Of a stretch of DNA of 64,000 bases, positions 15,500 to 23,759 are shown piece after piece (within the stretch, counting starts at the first letter, position 1; each line of letters begins with the position of its first letter). The stretch spans positions 89,360 through 153,359 of the forward strand of contig NZ_JACSQQ010000007.1 in NCBI RefSeq assembly GCF_014836555.1. The letters are read 5' to 3'. Position numbers and translations under genes: made by a program. Under the pieces are notes generated by a model. The model worked only from the letters and a program-made list of their open reading frames with translations. It was not told where the DNA came from and did no database searches. The DNA is from Oerskovia rustica (GTDB lineage Bacteria; Actinomycetota; Actinomycetes; Actinomycetales; Cellulomonadaceae).

Positions 15500-15533
15500 G
15501 ATGCCTGCCGGCTACTAGGAACCGGCAGGCATC
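15500..15533. terminator. Hairpin between convergent genes
   Basis: GATGCCTGCCGG (15500-15511) pairs perfectly with CCGGCAGGCATC (15522-15533). The right arm is made of the last codons of the minus-strand HTTM gene, so the dyad is partly coding. It can act as a bidirectional stop between the DUF3145 and HTTM genes; no strong T run is present. Confidence 0.5.
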
Positions 15534-16705
15534 GTCGTTCGCGGGGGAGTCGTCGGCGGGCGGGACGACGACGAGCCCTCCTCGTCGTCCGTGCTGGCCG
15601 AGCCATGGCCCGTGACGGCGCCGACCGGCTGGAGGACGCTGTCACCGCCCGGTGGGACAGGGGCGGCCTGCGGCGTGCCGGGCCGCCGCCGCACGCGGTC
15701 CCACCCGCGCCGCAGCGCGGGTGCCAGACGGCGTTCGACGGCCTGGTAGGTCACGTCCCGGATGAAGATGGCGTCGATGGCGATCATGGTCATCGAGAAG
15801 TACATGAGGCCCATGAGCACGCCGATCCCCAGGTGCATGCCCGTGATGGCGACGAGGGCGAGGATGCGGGTCGAGCGACGAAGCAGCAGGAACGGGAAGA
15901 AGAGCTGCACGAACACCGCGCTGTAGCTGAGGATCGCGACGAGCACGCCCGAGCGCCCCATGACCTCGGTCAGGGCGGGCCAGGTCGAGAACTCGTCGAG
16001 CTGGAACACGTAGTAGATCGCGGTGCCGTGCTGCCACATCCCGCCCTGGATCTTGTACATGGCCGAGGCCACGTAGACCACGAAGATCTGGAACGCGATG
16101 AGCACCACGGCCCCGTTGTGCAGCAGGGTGGCGAGCCACGCCCAGGACGCGGAGGGCGAGGGCTTGCCGGCCGCCTCGGCCGCGCGGCGCCGTCGGGCAT
16201 CGAGGGACCACCTGCCCGACGTGTCCACGAAGACCATGTACAGCAGCACCATGCGCATGAGCTGGATGCCGCCGTCGCCGATGTACGCGTTGGTACGGAA
16301 CAGCGCGATGTACAGCACCAGCAGCACCGGGATGACGATGCGCGAGCGCCAGCCCAGCACCAGCAGCACCGAGAGGGCGATGAGCGCGAGGTACTGCAGG
16401 TCGAACGCCCAGGGCGGGGCCGAGCCGTTGAAGAACGTGTCGAGCCACGACGGGAACTCGTCCACCTCGACCCGACCCTGCGCGAAGGTGCGCCCCGCAC
16501 CCCACGCCAGGCTGCGGTCGCCCCAGTTGGCCGCGAGCTGCACCGCGATGATCAGGCCGAAGCCGATGCGCAGCACCGCGACGCCGTAGGACGCCTTGCG
16601 GGAGTCGAGCATCCAGGACTCGCCGGCCGCCCAGGTGCTCCGCACCCAACCGGTCGCGCTCGCCCAGAGGCCGGTCGTGCCCGTGGCGCCGGTGTCGCTG
16701 CTCAT
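15515..16705 (-). CDS. HTTM-domain membrane protein
   Basis: This encodes 396 residues with the horizontally transferred transmembrane (HTTM) domain, the membrane part of vitamin K-dependent gamma-carboxylase-like proteins. Hydrophobic segments recur (VAVLRIGFGLIIAVQL, YLALIALSVLLVLGW, VIPVLLVLYIALF and others to VAITGMHLGIGVLMGLMYF). The conserved HGTAIYYV-like segment after FVVYVASAMYKIQGGMW is visible. The tail is polar and Ser/Pro-rich. Its ATG overlaps the stop of the DUF5819 gene by four bases, so the pair acts together. The substrate is unknown; the missing C-terminal lumenal carboxylase domain suggests a different activity. Confidence 0.88.
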   Translation of the reverse strand: MSSDTGATGTTGLWASATGWVRSTWAAGESWMLDSRKASYGVAVLRIGFGLIIAVQLAANWGDRSLAWGAGRTFAQGRVEVDEFPSWLDTFFNGSAPPWAFDLQYLALIALSVLLVLGWRSRIVIPVLLVLYIALFRTNAYIGDGGIQLMRMVLLYMVFVDTSGRWSLDARRRRAAEAAGKPSPSASWAWLATLLHNGAVVLIAFQIFVVYVASAMYKIQGGMWQHGTAIYYVFQLDEFSTWPALTEVMGRSGVLVAILSYSAVFVQLFFPFLLLRRSTRILALVAITGMHLGIGVLMGLMYFSMTMIAIDAIFIRDVTYQAVERRLAPALRRGWDRVRRRPGTPQAAPVPPGGDSVLQPVGAVTGHGSASTDDEEGSSSSRPPTTPPRTTMPAGS

Positions 16706-17460
16706 GAGACCCACTCTCCGAAGACGCCGCTGAAGCCCGCGCGGGCCTCGGGGGTGACCGGCGACGGGTCGCGCCAGCCCAGCCGGGTGAACTGCTCCTC
16801 CGGGCGCTGGATGCCCGGCATGAGCCGCTGCTCGAACGGCACGACGCCCTGCGTGGACGTGCTCATCTGGATCGCGACGAGCTCGGAGCCCGGCCACAGG
16901 TCCATGGCGGCGAGCGTGCCGAACTCGTAGAGCGAGTCCTCGGACAGCAGGTACGAGTCCATGCCGCTCACGCTCATGCCCGTCCCCAGCAGTGCCCGCG
17001 TGAGGTCCTGGCGCCCGCTGGTGCCGTCGGCCGAGACGTGGTCCGAGTGGACGACGGCCTGCTGCTGGCCCTCGAGGGCGCTGTACGACGTCGTGTAGAA
17101 GCGGTTCATGCTGACCGGGATGCGCCAGGTGCGCGTCGGCAGGATCTGGTGCCGGACCTGCTCGTTGAAGACGTCCCCCAGGTTGGCCCACTCCGAGACG
17201 GTCTCGACGCCTGCCGCGTCCTGGGTGGTCGCGCGCACCCACACGCGCAGGTCGACCGACTGCGGGTCCGGCGCGAAGATCTGCCAGTTCTGCGCGAACA
17301 GCGGGTACATGTGCTTGGACGTGACCGGAGAGGCCTTGTCGTTGATCGCCGACGTGGGCGCGGCCCAGAGGAAGGTCGAGAACATGTGGAACGCGACCAG
17401 CGCGGCCACGACGACCAGGGCGGTGCGTTGCACGACCGTGCGGGAACCCGCGGAGCTCAC
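16702..17460 (-). CDS. DUF5819-family membrane-anchored protein
   Basis: This encodes 252 residues from a GTG six bases after GGAGG; an ATG further upstream is an alternative. One N-terminal hydrophobic segment (TALVVVAALVAFHMFSTFLW) anchors a ~220-residue extracellular domain with the DUF5819 signature (YPLFAQNWQIFAPDPQSVDL). The family usually precedes an HTTM gene, as here, with four-base overlap. It may be the extracytoplasmic partner of the HTTM protein. Catalytic residues cannot be named. Confidence 0.85.
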   Translation of the reverse strand: MSSAGSRTVVQRTALVVVAALVAFHMFSTFLWAAPTSAINDKASPVTSKHMYPLFAQNWQIFAPDPQSVDLRVWVRATTQDAAGVETVSEWANLGDVFNEQVRHQILPTRTWRIPVSMNRFYTTSYSALEGQQQAVVHSDHVSADGTSGRQDLTRALLGTGMSVSGMDSYLLSEDSLYEFGTLAAMDLWPGSELVAIQMSTSTQGVVPFEQRLMPGIQRPEEQFTRLGWRDPSPVTPEARAGFSGVFGEWVS

Positions 17461-17664
17461 CGTGTACCTCCACATCGAGGACGGCCCGGACGACCGCGTT
17501 CGGGGAATGATAACCGGTGCTAACGATTCCACGGAATCCCCGACCTACCTCGCGCACGCCACGAGGCGCACGTCGCGAGAACCACGACGCCCGGCGGCGG
17601 TGAGGACCAGGTCCATCCCGCCGCCGGGCGTCGTCAGGTCTCCGGGCTCACGCCCAGGCGAGGG

Positions 17665-18909
17665 TCAGGCGTTCGTCACCACGAGGGCCACGTTGTGCCC
17701 ACCGAAGCCGAACGAGTTGTTGATCGCGGCGATGTCGCCCGCGGGAAGCTCGGCCGGGACGTCGCGCACCAGGGGGACCTGGAGCTCGGGGTCCGGCTGC
17801 GCGACGTTGATCGTCGGGGGAGCCAGGCGCTCGTGCACGGCCTTGACGGTGAAGATGGTCTCGAGCGCACCCGCACCCCCCAGCAGGTGGCCCGTCATGG
17901 ACTTGGTCGCCGAGAGCAGGACGTGGTCCGCGTCGTCGCCCAGCACGGTCCGGATCGAGCGGGTCTCGGTGAGGTCGCCGACCTTGGTCGAGGTCGCGTG
18001 GGCGTTGACGTGCACGACGTCGCGCGCCTCGACCTGCGCCTCGGCGAGCGCGCGGGTCATCGCCGCGACCTGGCCGCGACCCTCGGGGTCCGGGGAGGTG
18101 ATGTGGTAGGCGTCGGCCGACAGGCCCACGCCGCCGATCCGGGCGTAGACGCGTGCGCCGCGGGCCGCGGCGTGCTCGGCGCTCTCCAGCACGACGACGC
18201 CCGCACCCTCGCCGATGACGAAACCGTCACGGTCGACGTCGTAGGGGCGCGAGGCTCCCTGAGGGTCGTCGTTGCGCAGCGAGAGCGTGCGCGAGGCCGC
18301 GAACGCGGCGATCGGCATGGGGTGGATCGTGGCCTCGGTACCGCCGGCCACGACGACGTCGGCGCGACCCGCGCGGATCATGTCGATGCCGTAGCCGATG
18401 GCCTCGGCGCCTGACGCGCAGGCCGAGACGAGCGCGTGCGCACCGGCACGGGCGCCGAACTCGAGCGAGACGTACGCGGCGGGGGAGTTGGGCATGAGCA
18501 TGGGGACGGTCATGGGCAGCATGCGCCGTGCGCCGCGCTCCTTGAGGGTGTCCCAGCCGTCGAGGGTGGTCCAGATGCCGCCGATGCCCGACGACACGAC
18601 CGCGCCCAGGCGGTCGCCGTCGACCTCGGGGCTGCCCGCGTCGGCCCAGGCCTCGCGCGCCGCGATCATCGCGTACTGCGTCGAGGGGTCCATGCGCTTG
18701 ATCTCGGGGCGCGGGAGGACGTCCTCGGGCTTGACCTTGATCTGGGCGGCGAACGTCACCGGGATCTCGTAGCGCTCGGCCCAGTCGTTCTCGAGCGGGC
18801 GAGCGCCGGACTGCCCGGCGAGGGCGGCGGCCCACGTGGAGGCCACGTCCCCACCGAGCGGCGTGGTGGCGCCGAGGCCGGTGACGACGACGTCGCGGAG
18901 GGAGGTCAT
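17665..18909 (-). CDS. fabF: 3-oxoacyl-ACP synthase II (KAS II)
   Basis: This encodes 414 residues from an ATG preceded by GGAG. It condenses malonyl-ACP with acyl-ACP during fatty-acid elongation. The catalytic triad is visible: Cys in SACASGAEAIG, His in VNAHATSTKVGD and His in KSMTGHLLGGAGALE. The glycine-rich C-terminal NNSFGFGGHN is present. It is the last gene of fabD-fabH-acpP-fabF, the standard order in actinomycetes. The spacing to acpP is 111 bases. Confidence 0.97.
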   Translation of the reverse strand: MTSLRDVVVTGLGATTPLGGDVASTWAAALAGQSGARPLENDWAERYEIPVTFAAQIKVKPEDVLPRPEIKRMDPSTQYAMIAAREAWADAGSPEVDGDRLGAVVSSGIGGIWTTLDGWDTLKERGARRMLPMTVPMLMPNSPAAYVSLEFGARAGAHALVSACASGAEAIGYGIDMIRAGRADVVVAGGTEATIHPMPIAAFAASRTLSLRNDDPQGASRPYDVDRDGFVIGEGAGVVVLESAEHAAARGARVYARIGGVGLSADAYHITSPDPEGRGQVAAMTRALAEAQVEARDVVHVNAHATSTKVGDLTETRSIRTVLGDDADHVLLSATKSMTGHLLGGAGALETIFTVKAVHERLAPPTINVAQPDPELQVPLVRDVPAELPAGDIAAINNSFGFGGHNVALVVTNA

Positions 18910-19020
18910 GGCAGCTCCAGGTGTCTGAGGGGGAAGAGAAGGGGGGGCGGGCAGGCCCGCGGTTAGTCGCCCCCCGGGCCGCACCCGCCAGGTCCGCGGG
19001 ACCTGGCGCAGATCAGAAGA

Positions 19021-19269
19021 TCAGGCCTGCGCGCCCGTGATGAAGGACACGGCGTCGCCGACGGTCGCGAGGTTCTTGACCTCTTCGTCGGGGATGCGGA
19101 CGCCGAACTTGTCCTCGGCGTGCGTGACGATCGTCATCATCGACAGCGAGTCGATGTCGAGGTCGTCCGTGAAGGACTTCTCGGCGAGGACGGCGTCCGT
19201 GGGGAGGCCGGTCTCTTCGCTGACGATCTCCGCGAGACCAGCGAGGACTTCCTGCTCGGTGTAAGCCAT
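19021..19269 (-). CDS. acpP: Acyl carrier protein
   Basis: This encodes 82 residues from an ATG with AAGGAG upstream. The phosphopantetheine attachment Ser41 lies in the DIDSLSMM motif. The protein is small, acidic and four-helical, and carries the growing acyl chain as a thioester between FabD, FabH and FabF. It lies between fabH and fabF in the operon with its own good ribosome-binding site, as expected for an abundant protein. Confidence 0.97.
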   Translation of the reverse strand: MAYTEQEVLAGLAEIVSEETGLPTDAVLAEKSFTDDLDIDSLSMMTIVTHAEDKFGVRIPDEEVKNLATVGDAVSFITGAQA

Positions 19270-19407
19270 GGGGTTTCTCCTTGTGATGGGTGCCGGGGCC
19301 GTCCGGCACCGGGAACTTGCTGTGGAACGGTGGAAAGGTCGTGCGTCGCCCGCACCTGGTCGGACCGCGGGGAGCACGGTCCGGGGGACGGACAGGATGA
19401 TTCTCCC

Positions 19408-20415
19408 CTACGGGAGGACGATCACCTGCGCCGCGTAGACGAGCCCGGCGCCGAACCCGATCTGCAGCGCCAGGTCTCCCGACCTCGCGAGCCCCTCGGC
19501 GAGCAGGCGCTCGGTCGCGAGCGGGATCGAGGCGGCCGAGGTGTTGCCGGTCTCCGCGATGTCGCGGGCGACCGCGACGGACTCGGGCAGGCCGAGCTGC
19601 TTGATCATCTGGTCGATGATGCGCATGTTGGCCTGGTGCGGGATGAACGCCTGGACGTCCTGAGCGGTCACGCCGGCGGCGGCGAGCGCCTTCTCGGCGA
19701 TCGGTGCCATCTGGAACGCGGCCCACTTGAAGACGGTCTGCCCGTCCTGGCGCAGGGTCGGCCACCCCAGCTCGGGGTGCTCGCGCAGGTCCGACCACGC
19801 GTGGGTCTGGCGGATCGCGGGAGCCTTGCCGCCGTCCGAGCCCCAGATCGTCGGGCCGATGCCGGGGGTGTCCGACGGGCCGACGACCGCGGCGCCTGCG
19901 CCGTCGCCCAGCAGGAACGAGATGGAGCGGTCCGTCGGGTCGACGAAGTCGCTCATCTTCTCAGCGCCCACCACGAGGACGTGCTGTGCGGCGCCCGAGC
20001 GCACCAGGGCGTCGGCCTGCGCGATGCCGTAGGCGTAGCCGGCGCACGCCGCCGAGACGTCGAACGCGGCCGCAGGGGTCGCGCCGATCCGGTCCGCGAG
20101 CACCGCCGCCGCGGCGGGCGTCTGGTGGAAGTAGGTCGTGGTCGCGAACAGGACCGCGTCGATGTCGGCGCCCGTCAGGCCCGCGGCCGCGATCGCCTTG
20201 AGCGCCGCGGCCTCCGCCAGGTCGATCACGTCGACCCCGGCGCCCGCACGACGGCGCGTGACGATGCCGGTCCGCTGACGGATCCACTCGTCGGACGAGT
20301 CGATCGGCCCGGCGAGGTCGTCGTTCGTCACGACGTTCTCGCCGCGGACCCCGCCGATGCCGAGGACGCGCGAGTACTCGGCCCCTGCGGCCTGACGGAT
20401 GGTCAGCGCGCTCAC
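19408..20415 (-). CDS. fabH: 3-oxoacyl-ACP synthase III (KAS III)
   Basis: This encodes 335 residues and starts at a GTG overlapping the fabD stop (GTGA). It initiates fatty-acid synthesis by condensing acyl-CoA with malonyl-ACP. Active-site Cys in SAACAGYAYG, His in FIPHQANMRI and Asn in ETGNTSAASIP are all present. In actinobacteria the preferred primers are usually branched short acyl-CoAs, giving iso/anteiso fatty acids. Co-transcribed with fabD upstream and acpP downstream. Confidence 0.97.
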   Translation of the reverse strand: MSALTIRQAAGAEYSRVLGIGGVRGENVVTNDDLAGPIDSSDEWIRQRTGIVTRRRAGAGVDVIDLAEAAALKAIAAAGLTGADIDAVLFATTTYFHQTPAAAAVLADRIGATPAAAFDVSAACAGYAYGIAQADALVRSGAAQHVLVVGAEKMSDFVDPTDRSISFLLGDGAGAAVVGPSDTPGIGPTIWGSDGGKAPAIRQTHAWSDLREHPELGWPTLRQDGQTVFKWAAFQMAPIAEKALAAAGVTAQDVQAFIPHQANMRIIDQMIKQLGLPESVAVARDIAETGNTSAASIPLATERLLAEGLARSGDLALQIGFGAGLVYAAQVIVLP

Positions 20416-21446
20416 GCGGTGGTCTCCCCGGCGACCGCGCCGCCGGGAGCGTCGTCGGCACCAGCGGCCGCCGAGGTGCCCGCGGCGTCGCTGTGGCGCG
20501 CGACGAGGTCACGGGCCTTGTCGATGTCCGCGGTCGACTTGACCGCGACCGTCTCGACACCGGGAAGCGTGCGGCGTGCGAGGCCCGTGAGGACCCCGCC
20601 CGGCGCGAGCTCGAGGATCGCGGTCACGCCGAGCGCCGCGAGCGTCTCCTGGCACAGGTCCCAGCGGACCGGGGCCGCGATCTGGGCCGTGAGGCGCGAG
20701 AGCACGTCCTCCTTGACCCCGAACAGGCCACCGGACTCCGCACCCGAGATGCTCGCGTACGAGGCGCCGTCGGCGTTCGAGAGGAACGGCAGACGCGGGT
20801 CCGTGGCGTCCCACCCGGCGGCGACCGGGGCGAACGCGTCGAGCGCGGGCTGCATGAACGGCGTGTGGAACGCGCCCGCGACCTGGAGCGGGATCACGCG
20901 CGCCTTGGCGGGCGGGTTCGCGCCCAGGGCCGTGATCCCCTCGAGCGAGCCCGCGGCGACGACCTGGCCGCCTCCGTTGACGTTCGCGGGCCACAGGCCT
21001 GCGGCCTCGATCGCGGCGAGGACCTCCTCGGCGTCGCCACCCACGACGGCGGCCATGCCGGTCGGGGTCGCGGCGGCGGCCTCGGCCATGAAGCGCGCGC
21101 GGGCCGTCACGAGGCCCACCGCAGCGGCGTCCTCGAAGACGCCTGCGACCGCGGCGGCGGCGAACTCGCCGACCGAGTGGCCGGCGGTCACGTCGGCGAC
21201 CTCGCACGTGTCGCGGCCGTCGAGGATCGCGCGCAGCGCGACCAGCGAGGCCGACACGATGAGCGGCTGGGCCACCGCGGTGTCACGGATGGTGTCGGCG
21301 TCCGACTCGGTGCCGTGGGCACGCAGGTCGAGGCCGGACGCGGCGGAGAACGCGTCGAGCTGCGCGGGGACCCCGGGCAGCTCGAGCCAGGGGGCGAGCA
21401 TTCCGGGGGACTGGGAGCCCTGTCCAGGGCACAAGACGGCTAGCAC
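20412..21446 (-). CDS. fabD: Malonyl-CoA:ACP transacylase
   Basis: This encodes 344 residues from a GTG. It loads malonyl groups onto ACP. The CPGQGSQSPGM N-terminal motif and the nucleophile Ser in GHSVGEFAAA are present, as is the downstream catalytic His (AFHTPFMQPA). It is the first gene of the fab operon, with the PucR-type regulator gene (fasR) 218 bases upstream on the same strand. The C-terminal 40 residues are Ala/Gly-rich and probably disordered. Confidence 0.96.
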   Translation of the reverse strand: MLAVLCPGQGSQSPGMLAPWLELPGVPAQLDAFSAASGLDLRAHGTESDADTIRDTAVAQPLIVSASLVALRAILDGRDTCEVADVTAGHSVGEFAAAAVAGVFEDAAAVGLVTARARFMAEAAAATPTGMAAVVGGDAEEVLAAIEAAGLWPANVNGGGQVVAAGSLEGITALGANPPAKARVIPLQVAGAFHTPFMQPALDAFAPVAAGWDATDPRLPFLSNADGASYASISGAESGGLFGVKEDVLSRLTAQIAAPVRWDLCQETLAALGVTAILELAPGGVLTGLARRTLPGVETVAVKSTADIDKARDLVARHSDAAGTSAAAGADDAPGGAVAGETTA

Positions 21447-21664
21447 CCGTCAACTGTGTCAACCAGGTCACCCGCCGTGACGTCACGACGCGCACCAACC
21501 TTGTCCAGGCCGTTTGTGCCGAACCTACAAGAGACGCACGACGGCGCCGCTCACTGCGGGGTGCCGCTCACCGCGAGGCGTCGCCACCGCGAGACGCGCT
21601 CGCCGCGGGCCGCCGGTCCCGGCGCCCGGCCTTCGCGGCGCCGTACACCGTCCCGAGGCGCCCC

Positions 21665-22831
21665 TCAGCGCCCCGACGGCCCTGCGGAGAGCTGCCCGAG
21701 GGCGAGCGCGACCTGGAGCACGAACGACTCGCGCGCGTCGAGCGGGTCCCAGCCGGTGATCTCGGCGACCTTGCGCAGGCGGTAGCGGACCGTGTTGGGG
21801 TGCACGTACAGGCTGCGTGAGGCGGCCTCGAGCGAGCGGCCCGTGCCGAGGTACGCGGACAGGGTCTCGAGGATCGCGCCCGTGCTCTCGAGCAGCGGAC
21901 GGTACGCCTGGACGACGAGGGTGCGGCGCGCCGTGGTGTCGCCCGTCAGGACGCGCTCGGGCAGCAGGTCGTCCGCGAGGACCGGTCGCGGGGCCTGGGG
22001 CCAGGCGGGGGCCGCAGCCAGGCCGGCGAGCGCGGCCTGGGCCGAGCGGGCGGCGTCGTCGAGCGAGGGGACCGTGGGACCGATGACGACGGGTCCGGGA
22101 CCGAACCGGGGGAGCAGCGAGGCGGCCGCGGCCTGCAGGTCGCCCGCCCCGCCCAGGACGAGGACGAGCCGGTCGCCGTGGATCCCGACGAGCGCGTCCC
22201 CGGCGGCGCGCCGGGTCGCGCGGCGCAGCTCGGCCGTGCGCAGGTCGTCGAGGGCCGACGTCGCGGTCCCCACCATGACCAGCGTGGATCCCTGCCCGCC
22301 CCAGCCGAGGGCCGAGACGCGCGAGCGCAGCGAGTCGTCGCCGTCACCGCGGATGAGCGCGTCCACGATCAGGGCCTCCAGGCGGGCATCCCACGCGCCG
22401 CGGACCTCGGCCGCGCGCGCGTAGACCTCGGCGGCGGAGAACGCGACCTCGCGCGAGTAGCGCAGCACCGCCTCGCGCAGGTCCCGCTCGCCGCCGGGGA
22501 TCGCGAGGCGGTCGGAGTACGCCTCGACGACCTCGACGACGATCCGCACGAGCTGGAGGGTGTGCTGCAGGGAGATCGACCGCGTCAGCTCCGAGGGTGC
22601 CGCGGCGAAGATCTCGCTGACGCCGTGCGGCGGGGAGGCCGGGTTGGCGTACCAGGTCACGAACGCGGTGATGCCCGACTGGGCGACGAGCCCCACGTAC
22701 GAGCGGTCATCGGCGGGCAGCGCCCGGTACCACGGAAGATCCTCGTCGAGACGCCGCAGGGCGGCGGCGGCGAGCATCCCGCTGCCGTCCCGAAGTCGCT
22801 GCAGGTTGTCGGTGTTCCCCGTGATCGGCAC
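21665..22831 (-). CDS. fasR: PucR/CdaR-family regulator, FasR-type
   Basis: This encodes 388 residues. The C-terminal ~60 residues are the PucR helix-turn-helix (LGTGRSLEAASRSLYVHPNT then VRYRLRKVAEITGWDPLD). The middle is a GGDEF-like/CdaR regulatory region and the N-terminal part is helical. In Streptomyces coelicolor the PucR-like FasR (SCO2386) sits upstream of fabD and activates the fab genes; in mycobacteria Rv2242 has the same position. The same layout here supports control of the fab operon. The gene is on the same strand as fabD; its product probably binds the 218-base gap. Ligand unknown. Confidence 0.88.
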   Translation of the reverse strand: MPITGNTDNLQRLRDGSGMLAAAALRRLDEDLPWYRALPADDRSYVGLVAQSGITAFVTWYANPASPPHGVSEIFAAAPSELTRSISLQHTLQLVRIVVEVVEAYSDRLAIPGGERDLREAVLRYSREVAFSAAEVYARAAEVRGAWDARLEALIVDALIRGDGDDSLRSRVSALGWGGQGSTLVMVGTATSALDDLRTAELRRATRRAAGDALVGIHGDRLVLVLGGAGDLQAAAASLLPRFGPGPVVIGPTVPSLDDAARSAQAALAGLAAAPAWPQAPRPVLADDLLPERVLTGDTTARRTLVVQAYRPLLESTGAILETLSAYLGTGRSLEAASRSLYVHPNTVRYRLRKVAEITGWDPLDARESFVLQVALALGQLSAGPSGR

Positions 22832-22932
22832 GCCCCGAGCATACGGCGTCGTTGTGGGGAGTCCACAAAACCTGGACCTGCGCTGTGTGATCTTCCGGGG
22901 GCGAGCCGCACCGGAGCCGCTAGTGTCGATCC

Positions 22933-23619
22933 ATGGCCTTGATGCCCCGACTCCGACAGCTCATGCGACGCCCGTCCTCGGCGTCGACCGTGGGCGCGCG
23001 CCGTCCCACCAGCGCCGAGCGCCGCGGCGACACCGTGCACGAGGACGCCCTGCGCGCGATGCTCGTCGACGACCCCAACGACGAGCGGGCCTTCCAGGCG
23101 CTCGCGGAGATCGTCCGACGGCGCGCGGCCGAGTCGCACGTGTCGGCCGACCCGCTCGCGGCCCCGGCCGACGAGAGCGAGAAGCAGCGCGCCGCCGACC
23201 TCGCCGTCTGGGCGCTCGCGGAGGAGCTCGCGGGCCACCCCCGCGGGTGGTACCCGCTCGTCGAGCTGGGCAGGCTCTCGCTCGAGGACGACCAGGAGGC
23301 GGCGCTGCGCCGGTTCGCGACGGCCGCCGAGCGCGACCCGTCGGGCCTGGCGCTCGCCGAGAGCATGGAGATCCTGCGCGAGGCCGGGCTGCCGGTCGAG
23401 GCGCTGGGGCTCGGGGTGGGCCACTGGCGGGCCAAGGAGCACACGCCCGCCGCAGGCCGCCAGCTCGTCCTGGCCGCGATCGAGGCCGACCGCATCTTCG
23501 AGGCCAAGCACCACCTGGCGTCGCTCGCGATGCACCCGGACGCGGCGCTCGTCGCGCCGCTGCAGTCCGAGCTCACGCTCGCGATCGCGCAGGCCGAGCA
23601 GCACCGCTCGGGCACGTAG
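22933..23619 (+). CDS. Conserved hypothetical, TPR-like soluble protein
   Basis: This encodes 228 residues. After a basic N-terminal 30 residues, repeated helical pairs resemble degenerate TPR units: DALRAMLVDDPNDERAFQAL, LVELGRLSLEDDQEAALRRF and EAGLPVEALGLGVGHWRAKE. No catalytic motif or membrane segment. Such proteins occur between aceE and fasR in other actinobacteria, but a function is unknown. It is divergent from fasR and convergent with aceE, ending at a strong hairpin. Confidence 0.65.
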   Translation: MALMPRLRQLMRRPSSASTVGARRPTSAERRGDTVHEDALRAMLVDDPNDERAFQALAEIVRRRAAESHVSADPLAAPADESEKQRAADLAVWALAEELAGHPRGWYPLVELGRLSLEDDQEAALRRFATAAERDPSGLALAESMEILREAGLPVEALGLGVGHWRAKEHTPAAGRQLVLAAIEADRIFEAKHHLASLAMHPDAALVAPLQSELTLAIAQAEQHRSGT

Positions 23620-23697
23620 CCCGCGCACGCCCGACGGCGCCGCTCACCCGAGCGCCCGGCAGCCCCTGGGGCCGCCGCGTCGAGAGACCCACGAACG

Positions 23698-23739
23698 CCG
23701 ACGGCGCCGCTCACCCCGGGAGGTGAGCGGCGCCGTCGG
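23698..23739. terminator. Perfect 18-bp hairpin between convergent genes
   Basis: CCGACGGCGCCGCTCACC (23698-23715) pairs with GGTGAGCGGCGCCGTCGG (23722-23739) over a six-base loop. It separates the TPR-like gene (+) from aceE (-) and can end both transcripts. The left arm is duplicated at 23631-23648 without its partner. Confidence 0.75.
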
Positions 23740-23759
23740 GCACTACGGGCGGGGGACGA

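Noticed and set aside
15515-17557. A 680-residue open frame spanning HTTM and DUF5819
   Set aside because: Its first ~280 residues are a shifted reading of the DUF5819 gene. The real DUF5819 frame overlaps the HTTM start by four bases, so these are two genes, not a fusion.
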